From JAYEHK01 sp034659475 (GTDB lineage: Bacteria > Bacillota > Syntrophomonadia > Syntrophomonadales > Syntrophomonadaceae): a stretch of 13,134 nt of DNA. Positions within the stretch are counted from its first letter, which is position 1. The number at the start of each line of letters is the position of its first letter. Below, piece by piece: positions 7,722 to 13,009 of the stretch. Location of the stretch: the NCBI GenBank assembly GCA_034659475.1, contig JAYEHK010000115.1, positions 1 through 13,134 of the forward strand, read 5' to 3'. Below the pieces are notes generated by a model, which was not told the DNA's origin, did not search any database, and worked only from the letters and a program-made list of their open reading frames with translations. The position numbers and the translations under genes are program-made.

Positions 7722-7740
7722 GAAAATGATTATCATTATA
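7722..7740. promoter_or_regulatory. Fur box
   Basis: GAAAATGATTATCATTATA matches the 19-base Fur consensus (GATAATGATAATCATTATC) at 16 positions by hand count. A TATAAT on the minus strand (7735-7740) overlaps it. It lies upstream of the other two sites in the control region of the NifH-like operon and implies repression when iron is plentiful. Confidence 0.75.
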
Positions 7741-7827
7741 TATAATTAATCACATTTGCCCATGTATGTCAATACCCCTATTATCCAAAAAATATATCCA
7801 AATATTTCCGTGCTCATAATCCTCTTA

Positions 7828-8118
7828 TTACGATGCCTTCAATCTCCAACCAGCTGCCTCCTGTTCTAATATCCATAGGTAATGATACAGTCCTTCTTGT
7901 GCCAGCAATTCTATATGTCTTCCCTGTTCCGCTACCTTGCCGGCATTCAGGACAATAGTATTATCAACAGTTTTTATAGTCCTTAAGCGGTGAGCAAGGC
8001 CGCGATATGTGAAGACATGGTACTCACATACAAAAAGGCCAATGCTCCTAAGAGCGCGTACAAAGCCCGCAAGAGCCGCTTCCTTGGATACAAAGAAGTG
8101 CCCAGTGGGCTTGGACAA
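7828..8118 (-). pseudogene. ABC exporter ATPase, 3'-terminal remnant
   Basis: The last 56 or so residues of this frame are the end of an MsbA/HlyB-type ABC exporter ATPase. They start at the H-loop (GLAHRLRTI, histidine codon at 7990-7992) and continue through D-x-IVVL-x-GK-x-x-EQG-H-x-ELL to GLYHYLW and a final W. Everything upstream (membrane domain, Walker A, signature, Walker B) is missing. The first part of the frame (8000-8118, starting MSKPTGHFFVSKEAA) is not recognisable as ABC sequence and seems to be foreign DNA joined at about 8000. There is no good ribosome site. It is not likely to be functional. It shows that an exporter gene once stood between the NifH-like promoter and the DtxR-type gene. 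Confidence 0.7.
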
Positions 8119-8159
8119 AGTATCTTAATCTGGTATCTTTATAATAGGAGGTGAATACA

Positions 8160-8534
8160 GTGAGACGTCAAGAATCCGTTGAGGACTATTTGGAAACAAT
8201 CTTAGTTTTGAATAATAGATTAGGCATCGTACGTTCCATTGATATTGTACATGAGATGGGTTTTTCCAAACCGAGTGTAAGTATTGCCATGAAAAAGCTG
8301 CGTGAAAAAGAATTTATTACCATGGACATAAACGGCTATATCATATTAACACCAGAAGGAGAAAAAATTGCCGAGAGTGTTTATGATCGACATGTTACAT
8401 TAACAGAAGTATTGGTGCATTTAGGTGTACCCAGAGATGTTGCCAAAGAAGATGCCTGCAGGATTGAACATGATTTAAGTAAAGTAAGTTTTCAAAAGAT
8501 AAAGGCGTATTTCCAAGATCTAAAGCAACTATGA
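8160..8534 (+). CDS. DtxR/MntR-family metal-dependent transcriptional regulator
   Basis: A 124-residue metalloregulator: winged helix-turn-helix (residues 5-65, recognition helix around SKPSVSIAMKKLREKEF) followed by the metal-binding and dimerisation domain. There is no SH3-like third domain, so it has the size of MntR, not DtxR/IdeR. Metal ligands by alignment with MntR are D9, E12, H78, E103 and H104, but the MntR glutamate equivalent to E99 is C100, as in the Fe2+-sensing DtxR/IdeR site. GTG at 8160 was chosen because AGGAGG lies eight bases before it; GTG at 8151 overlaps that ribosome site. It is the only plus-strand gene. It is the obvious candidate to bind the four GTTAG-N6-CTAAC palindromes of the window. 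None is seen in front of its own gene. Confidence 0.9.
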   Translation: MRRQESVEDYLETILVLNNRLGIVRSIDIVHEMGFSKPSVSIAMKKLREKEFITMDINGYIILTPEGEKIAESVYDRHVTLTEVLVHLGVPRDVAKEDACRIEHDLSKVSFQKIKAYFQDLKQL

Positions 8535-8632
8535 CGGGGAACGAAAAGTGGGCTTGCTTATTTGTTCCATTACATTTAATAAACAACAGCCTCACTTACA
8601 ATTAACGCAAGCAGGGTTATTGTTATGTTGTA

Positions 8633-9058
8633 TTATTTTGTTAAAGCTGCGCCCAGTTCCTTACAAGACTCAACAGCCTCATCATCAGGATATTCATTGG
8701 CAATTACATAGTTGTAAACTATATTGCAACCTGCGGCCTGACAATCTTCCTCCCAATCTCGCATCCACTCGCCATCACCCCATCCGTAAGAACCAAACAA
8801 AGCGATTTTTTTGCCACTGAGAAATGGCTTAACTTCTCTGAACATTGGTTCAAATTCTGTCTCTTCCAATTCCTCGGCCCCCATAGAAGGGCAACCAAAT
8901 GCAATTGCGCTATATTGGTTTACTTCTGCAGATGAAAAGTCCGATGCCAAAATCAGATCTGTTTCTGCTCCGGAATCTTTTGCCCCATCTGCGACCAAAT
9001 TTGCCATTGCTTCCGTATTTCCTGTTCCGCTCCAATAAACTACTGCAATTTTACTCAT
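8633..9058 (-). CDS. Flavodoxin (short-chain)
   Basis: A 141-residue FMN electron carrier. The phosphate loop SGTGNTEAMA follows the first strand (KIAVVYW). The isoalloxazine-contacting loops are GCPSMGAEELEE near residue 55-65 and FGSYGWGDGEWM near 87-98. The protein is acidic and of normal length for short-chain flavodoxins. ATG at 9058 has an AGAGGA ribosome site. It follows the DUF3793 gene by 29 bases and shares its promoter at 9821. Flavodoxins classically replace ferredoxin in low iron. Here the operators and the nearby nitrogenase-like reductase make it a candidate electron donor to the NifH-like protein (inference). Confidence 0.93.
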   Translation of the reverse strand: MSKIAVVYWSGTGNTEAMANLVADGAKDSGAETDLILASDFSSAEVNQYSAIAFGCPSMGAEELEETEFEPMFREVKPFLSGKKIALFGSYGWGDGEWMRDWEEDCQAAGCNIVYNYVIANEYPDDEAVESCKELGAALTK

Positions 9059-9087
9059 ATTTCTATCCTCTTTTCTAAATGTTTATT

Positions 9088-9654
9088 TTACGCAGCTAAG
9101 GTGAGCTGAATAATAGACTTTCCTTTTTGATACATTTTTTGATAAATAGCACTGCAATTTTTATATTGAGCAAAGCATTTTTGAGCTTGTTCTGGGTTTT
9201 CGTAGATCTTCCAGCATCCGCTGCAACAGAAATTTTTTCCTTGATGATGGATAAATCCCAGCACGTCATGCAGGGGATAACCAAGAAATAAGCCTATTTC
9301 GTGCGGGAAAGACTCGTCGTTAGTTAATCGACACGACAATACAGATAATAATTCGGGAATGTTTAAGTCAAAACCGTATCCAATAGAAGCAAGATATTTT
9401 AAAACATCTTGCTTCTTCAGGTCTTGAATTAAGCTCTTTTCTCGAAACACATAAACAAGAGAGTTGTTTTTACTATAACAACTCTTTATTAACATGATCT
9501 GAACACCAAGCGGCAAAAGTTTTTCGCTCCAATAATCCACTGAGCTGCAAGCCTCTTCTCGTGTTGCTTCATAACAAAATAAATTGGCGGTTTTTACACC
9601 TGCCAAGGTGGGAGCGCAATGCTCAATTAACAAATTCTCAAAAGTTTTTTTCAT
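9088..9654 (-). CDS. DUF3793 family protein
   Basis: A 188-residue protein of unknown function. The family signature is clear in the C-terminal half: FPHEIGLFLGYPLHDVLGFI, then a GKNFCCSGCWKIY segment with paired cysteines. The C-terminus resembles a small helical tail. No signal peptide or membrane segment is seen, so it is likely cytoplasmic. From general knowledge, DUF3793 genes in anaerobic Bacillota often stand next to flavodoxin and iron-uptake genes, which fits this place. ATG at 9654 was chosen over the GTG at 9669 because GGGGAGA ends six bases before the ATG. The messenger would have a leader of about 160 bases from the promoter at 9821. Binding of a metal, cluster or haem through its cysteines is a guess. 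Confidence 0.85.
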   Translation of the reverse strand: MKKTFENLLIEHCAPTLAGVKTANLFCYEATREEACSSVDYWSEKLLPLGVQIMLIKSCYSKNNSLVYVFREKSLIQDLKKQDVLKYLASIGYGFDLNIPELLSVLSCRLTNDESFPHEIGLFLGYPLHDVLGFIHHQGKNFCCSGCWKIYENPEQAQKCFAQYKNCSAIYQKMYQKGKSIIQLTLAA

Positions 9655-9710
9655 ATCTGTTCTCCCCACAATGGAATAATAAATGGTGATAGACGATGTA
9701 AGTCTGCTGC

Positions 9711-9726
9711 TGTGACAGTTCTCACT
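9711..9726. promoter_or_regulatory. Possible second CRP-family-like site
   Basis: TGTGACAGTTCTCACT matches TGTGA-N6-TCACA at nine of ten core bases. It lies inside the predicted leader of the DUF3793 gene, 57 bases before its ATG, so it would serve either a second promoter or no function. The resemblance to the site at 7699-7716 is the only reason to list it. Confidence 0.25.
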
Positions 9727-9820
9727 CTTGCAGAATATGGTTTAGACATAAACAAAACGCACTTGACCTTTGTTTTTTAGCGGTATTTTTCTAAGGCGTG
9801 TTTCAATATCATTTCTGCCA

Positions 9821-9829
9821 ATTATAACA
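9821..9829 (-). promoter_or_regulatory. Extended -10 promoter of the DUF3793-flavodoxin operon
   Basis: On the minus strand the sequence is TGTTATAAT: a perfect -10 hexamer with the extended TG motif. The GTTAG-N6-CTAAC palindrome at 9837-9868 covers the -35 region, the expected place for a repressor site. The transcript would begin near 9814, leaving about 160 untranslated bases before the ATG at 9654. I do not recognise a riboswitch in that leader. Confidence 0.6.
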
Positions 9830-9836
9830 GTCACCA

Positions 9837-9868
9837 AGCCTTAAGTTAGTTAACACTAACTTAAGGCT
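9837..9868. promoter_or_regulatory. GTTAG-N6-CTAAC operator, proximal, before DUF3793-flavodoxin
   Basis: A 32-base dyad with perfect 14-base arms (9837-9850 and 9855-9868) around four central bases, carrying GTTAG at 9845-9849 and CTAAC at 9856-9860. It overlaps the -35 region of the promoter at 9821. It is the longest of the four matching palindromes. Confidence 0.8.
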
Positions 9869-9906
9869 TAAAATATAAGGCTGCTTAAGCAACCAATAAA
9901 TCAGCG

Positions 9907-9930
9907 TTAAGTTAGTTTAAACTAACTGGC
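9907..9930. promoter_or_regulatory. GTTAG-N6-CTAAC operator, distal, before DUF3793-flavodoxin
   Basis: The centre AGTTAGTTTAAACTAACT (9910-9927) is a perfect 18-base palindrome. The left arm extends to TTAAGTTAG as in the other sites; the right arm degenerates after CTAACT. Its centre is 66 bases from that of the proximal site, about six helical turns, which would allow cooperative binding or looping. Confidence 0.7.
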
Positions 9931-10020
9931 CAATACATTATCACTTCATTTTCAATTTGTCAATAGGTTTAAAAACTGTTTGAAATCTATTATGTACTTA
10001 ATTCCCGAGCCACTTTAGGT

Positions 10021-10150
10021 AACATTCATGCAGAAACCACATCCCATTATTTCACCTGCACGAGCTGCTTCTATCACTGCATTCAACGCGAGTAGGTTTG
10101 TTTGTTCAGCAATACCGTATAATATCAACGATCGATAATCACGGTTAATG
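10021..10150 (-). pseudogene. Methyl-accepting chemotaxis protein fragment
   Basis: Reading the minus strand from 10113 down to 10021 gives the hairpin tip of a chemotaxis receptor signalling domain, EQTNLLALNAVIEAARAGE, followed by GCGF where GRGF is usual. This is the most conserved segment of all such receptors. Upstream, in frame to about 10150, weak receptor-like sequence continues. Downstream, the frame ends at a stop after GFCMNVT, and a receptor-like VARELS appears in another frame. It is a small decayed remnant without start or sensor domain. It shares no function with the iron genes. Confidence 0.8.
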
Positions 10151-10158
10151 TCTCTTTA

Positions 10159-10174
10159 GGACGGCATACCATCC
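10159..10174. terminator. Short stem-loop at the end of the DUF2325 gene
   Basis: On the minus strand GGATGG, a TATG loop and CCGTCC form a six-pair stem (one G-T pair) that touches the stop codon. No run of T follows, so termination would be weak or factor-dependent. Confidence 0.25.
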
Positions 10175-11427
10175 TAATTACTGTATTCATTTTTCAGATG
10201 CGGCTCTGACAATGCCCGAGAAATACAATTCAGGCTTGAGCCAGGCAGTATTTGATAGGGTTTGTTCAATCGCTTGCAGATTTTCTTCACGCTATAGCAG
10301 GCGCCATGACTGTTAAAGTCGGTGGGACACAATATGATGTCCGACCTTTTTATCTGTTCCTCCAGGGCTTTTTCCCCGGCATGCAGATGACCATCATGAT
10401 ACTCAAACGCGCCGCCCTCTTTCTCAATCAGATCCCTGTAATATTCCTTCATCTTTGTCAGCCCACCGATAATAAGCACCTTTTTGGCGCATAGGCTTTG
10501 CTCTTCCGGCGATTTGCCGCACGGAGCTGCTGTACAGTTGAACTGATCCAGAATCTTGCTGATCTCCCGGTAAAGCTCATTATTAATATCCTCCTGAACG
10601 GAAAGATCATCTAGCAAGGTTTCTTTTTCTTTGGCGTTCTGCCGGATAAGGTGCTTGTATTCTATGGATTCCTGAGCGGATTGCTGCAGCTGTTCCTGCA
10701 GTCTACATACCTGCTCTTCCAATGCCTGATTCCTAGACTGCATCAACGACAGTTCTTTCTGCACGTTTTCCAACATATAAATATCTTCCAGCCGCTGGTT
10801 ATAATCCGATAACCGAGCTTCCAATTGCATACGTTTTTCCTGTTCGGCCTGCAGCTGCTCGGACAGCCTTCGGTTGTTTTTCTTTTCTGTTTTCAGCTTT
10901 TTTGACAGCTCTTGATTGTGTTTGGAAATTTTTTGATAATCAGCCTTTTCTTTTCGCACTGTTCCCCCATTCAGGTGGGAAAGCATATGTACCTCACAAA
11001 ACAGAATGTGCATCGTCTCAAAAGATATCCCCGGATGCGTTGCTGCAACCCAGTAAAGCCCGCAAACATCTCCTGTTTTTAAATGTTCACGCCAAACATC
11101 AACGAATCCTTTTTCATCTAGATCAGCATAAAGAGCAATATCGTGCCGATATTTTTGGTTCAATAACTTATCCAATTGATAGGATACTTTGTTTTTGGCA
11201 GCGCAGCTTTGTACCATAATGCCATGGATTTCGTAGTCGTTCATTTCTTTGCAGTCAAATTTGAGTTTTTTCAAAATATTTCGTTGTTCCTTCAGGCTTA
11301 AACATGTACCGCATACAGAACAAGGCAGCATGCCGTCAATCTCCCAGATAAACTTGCGGCGTTTTTTTTCATTCAGTTCAGCATTTTTTCGGTATTCAGC
11401 AATGTTCTTGTCAATCGTCTTCAACAT
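10174..11427 (-). CDS. DUF2325 domain protein with cysteine motif and coiled coil
   Basis: A 417-residue protein in three parts. The N-terminal part (1-155) has a C-x2-C-x2-C motif (C36, C39, C42) and a histidine/cysteine-rich segment ILFCEVHMLSHL (141-152), both able to bind metal. Residues about 158-295 are a long, strongly charged coiled coil full of leucine, glutamate and glutamine. Residues 315-405 are the DUF2325 domain, a Rossmann-like fold: KKVLIIGGLTKMKEYYRDLIE, then DIILCPTDFNSHGACYSVKKICKR. The function of DUF2325 is unknown. ATG at 11427 is preceded by GGAGGG at a long spacing of 15 bases, so expression may be low; a TTG at 11460 is less likely. Its ribosome site lies just before the stop of a transporter ATPase remnant, so it was once the last gene of an Fe3+ importer operon. 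A metal-sensing or metal-handling role is inferred. Confidence 0.8.
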   Translation of the reverse strand: MLKTIDKNIAEYRKNAELNEKKRRKFIWEIDGMLPCSVCGTCLSLKEQRNILKKLKFDCKEMNDYEIHGIMVQSCAAKNKVSYQLDKLLNQKYRHDIALYADLDEKGFVDVWREHLKTGDVCGLYWVAATHPGISFETMHILFCEVHMLSHLNGGTVRKEKADYQKISKHNQELSKKLKTEKKNNRRLSEQLQAEQEKRMQLEARLSDYNQRLEDIYMLENVQKELSLMQSRNQALEEQVCRLQEQLQQSAQESIEYKHLIRQNAKEKETLLDDLSVQEDINNELYREISKILDQFNCTAAPCGKSPEEQSLCAKKVLIIGGLTKMKEYYRDLIEKEGGAFEYHDGHLHAGEKALEEQIKRSDIILCPTDFNSHGACYSVKKICKRLNKPYQILPGSSLNCISRALSEPHLKNEYSN

Positions 11428-11453
11428 AGTGTTTATCTGCTTTCCCTCCTTTT

Positions 11454-11612
11454 TTAACAATTACTTTTGAGAACTCTGGCGTTTTGCAGGGAAAATGTAA
11501 TCTCCTCGCCTTCCTGATACAAATTGTTTTTATCACTCTGCAGACAGAGCACATTATCCTCTGTTTTAACCGTATAATTCATCGCATTGCCACGGTACTG
11601 TTTTTCCAGATA
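11454..11612 (-). pseudogene. Fe3+ ABC transporter ATPase, C-terminal TOBE remnant
   Basis: The frame ending at 11454 reads QYRGNAMNYTVKTED, then LCLQSDKN, and EGEEITFSLQNARVL. This is the C-terminal TOBE-type domain of an FbpC/PotA-like ABC ATPase. The nucleotide-binding domain is absent. The sequence is joined at about 11608-11620 to the 5' part of a binding-protein gene in another frame. It is therefore the right-hand side of a large internal deletion in an Fe3+ transporter operon. Confidence 0.7.
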
Positions 11613-11901
11613 TGTTTCCGATTTCCATTTCCATCCAGACCTTTTGTCCCAAAGGCCCGCAGCCTGTGTGAAAGACATCCAAAACATCTCCATGTTTCTC
11701 TTCAAACTTCGTTTCCAGAGTATTGACCATTTGTTCTGATCCGGAGATATAAACCAATATTTTCCCTTTAGCCGCTGCCTGTTGGTCACCCGCAGGCTCA
11801 CCACCATCAGGCTGATTTTGCTGCGAACCACAGCCCGATAGAGTGGCTGCACAGATCATAAGTGCGGTTAAGATAAGTCCGATCCCCTGTTTTTTCTTTG
11901 T
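11612..11901 (-). pseudogene. Fe3+ ABC transporter binding protein, 5' remnant
   Basis: From codon 11901 the frame reads TKKKQGIGLILTALMICAATLSGCGS: a full lipoprotein signal peptide with lipobox LSGC. Then come an Ala/Gln-rich linker and KILVYISGSEQMVNTLETKFEEKHGD, the start of an Fe3+-type (FbpA/AfuA-like, family 1) binding protein. It stops at EMEIGNI, after only the first lobe strands, where the deletion joins ATPase sequence. No ATG, GTG or TTG precedes the signal peptide at a proper distance from the GGAGGAGG site. The in-frame ATG at 11859 lies inside the hydrophobic core and would lose the basic N-region. Both the start and most of the gene are gone. The intact promoter elements at 11917-11984 remain. 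Confidence 0.75.
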
Positions 11902-11916
11902 CTCTATTCCTCCTCC

Positions 11917-11946
11917 GTATTTTGTTAGGAAATCCTAACAAAATAC
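11917..11946. promoter_or_regulatory. GTTAG-N6-CTAAC operator before the Fe3+ transporter remnant
   Basis: A 30-base palindrome with perfect 14-base arms GTATTTTGTTAGGA and TCCTAACAAAATAC around AA. It shares the GTTAG-N6-CTAAC core (11924-11928 and 11935-11939) with the other three sites but has different outer bases. It sits directly before the GGAGGAGG ribosome site and may also serve as a leader hairpin. Confidence 0.75.
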
Positions 11947-11965
11947 ATAAAAAAATTCACTTATT

Positions 11966-11984
11966 GAAAATGATTATCAAAATC
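11966..11984. promoter_or_regulatory. Fur box before the Fe3+ transporter remnant
   Basis: GAAAATGATTATCAAAATC matches the 19-base Fur consensus at 15 positions by hand count. The first 13 bases are identical to those of the Fur box at 7722-7740. Together with the palindrome at 11917-11946 it repeats the paired Fur plus GTTAG arrangement of the NifH-like operon. Confidence 0.7.
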
Positions 11985-12147
11985 ATAGTACGCTGATTTT
12001 CTTTCTCTGTCAAGGACCTCATCACACTTTTTACAGCAATCAAGAAGTGATTCCAATGAAAAAAGCAAAAATAAGCGTGTTTAAGTGTATATTCTATAAG
12101 TATTTTCCGCACCGGGCAACACTGACTGTTACTGTTACCCTCACTCA

Positions 12148-12957
12148 TTATTCAGCATACCCTTGAAACAGCGTGTACGTGTAAAAAGCATGATAGTCTG
12201 CTAAGTTGAGAATAAAATCCGGAGAATCAGGATTACAAAGCCGTTTGTAATAACTCCATGTTTTGCGGCTCACCTCTTGTTCACAGCCACCCCATCGCAT
12301 TTCAAATAAATCGGTTAATGCATCACGCATTTCCTGATTCAAAGGAGCTGAAATATTGCCAATGTAAGTATGCGTATTAATATCGCGGTAACCGGCCTTT
12401 AAAAACCATCGTCCGGCACGCATGAAATGTCTTTCGGGTTGCATGGTTTGGTTAAACGGTGCGATGCCTGATGGTGTTGCATTTAACTGTGCCTCAATGG
12501 AGGGATGTCCGGGAAGCAGCATCTGGGAAGACCAAATCAGAAGAAAGACCATACCACCCGGTTTGACAACGCGTTTTAGTTCTTTTAAAAGAAAAACCGA
12601 ATCTGCCTGGATGCATCCAATACAATCCATGCTGCCTGCCCAGTCAAAGGTGTTGTCACCGTATGGTATGGAAGAAACGTCACCTTGCTTGAGTGTAATC
12701 CTATTCTGCAAACCTCTTCTGGAAGCCAGATTATACGCTTCATCCAATAAACCCTGAGAGTTATCAAGACCCACGACGTGACCCTCAGGGCCAACTTCTT
12801 CTGCCAGCATCTTGGTATACAAACCTATCCCACATCCTGCATCCAAACCATAGGCAGACAAAGGAAGGTCCAAGTCTTTGAGCACTGTTTTTACAAGCGG
12901 TTGTCTATAAGAATGTGCCAGATGCAGACTGGCTGCATATTTCTCGATATCAGTCAT
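12148..12957 (-). CDS. Class I SAM-dependent methyltransferase
   Basis: A complete 269-residue methyltransferase of the UbiE/Methyltransf_11-like type. SAM motif I is LDAGCGIGLYT (38-48). The acidic residue that binds the ribose is D65 in VVGLDNS. Motif II region is QGDVSSIPYGDNTFDWA (91-107), and KPGG (132-135) precedes the next strand. The C-terminal 100 residues, with many aromatic residues (RHFMRAGRWFLKAGY, SYYKRLC, YHAFYTYTLF), likely form the substrate lid. ATG at 12957 follows AGAGGTG at eight bases. Only 52 bases separate the start from the terminal repeat at 13010, so its own promoter may be lost or may lie in the repeat. The substrate is unknown. The same strand and the presence of a second methyltransferase at the other window end hint at, but do not prove, a shared pathway. 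Confidence 0.88.
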   Translation of the reverse strand: MTDIEKYAASLHLAHSYRQPLVKTVLKDLDLPLSAYGLDAGCGIGLYTKMLAEEVGPEGHVVGLDNSQGLLDEAYNLASRRGLQNRITLKQGDVSSIPYGDNTFDWAGSMDCIGCIQADSVFLLKELKRVVKPGGMVFLLIWSSQMLLPGHPSIEAQLNATPSGIAPFNQTMQPERHFMRAGRWFLKAGYRDINTHTYIGNISAPLNQEMRDALTDLFEMRWGGCEQEVSRKTWSYYKRLCNPDSPDFILNLADYHAFYTYTLFQGYAE

Positions 12958-13009
12958 ACAATATTCACCTCTTTTTTTACATCCTTAGTAATTTATTATA
13001 TTTTAATTT

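Noticed and set aside
8006..8030. Third CRP-like site (TATGTGA...TCACATA)
   Set aside because: The spacer is 11 bases where CRP-family dimers need six, and it lies within a gene remnant.
8535..8632. Intrinsic terminator between the DtxR-type gene and flavodoxin
   Set aside because: Only weak, widely spaced complementary words (GCTTGC and GCAAGC) and no stem with a T-run.
9655..9814. Cobalamin or other riboswitch in the DUF3793 leader
   Set aside because: A few words resemble cobalamin-switch pieces, but the conserved core order is not there and no convincing pairing was found.
11566..11859. Functional 97-residue lipoprotein from the ATG at 11859
   Set aside because: That ATG lies inside a longer signal peptide and has no ribosome site at proper distance. 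The protein ends after the first part of a binding-protein lobe, at a junction with foreign coding sequence.
12056..12163. Small plus-strand gene MKKAKISVFK... (35 residues)
   Set aside because: No ribosome binding site, it overlaps the end of the methyltransferase, and it has no recognisable feature.
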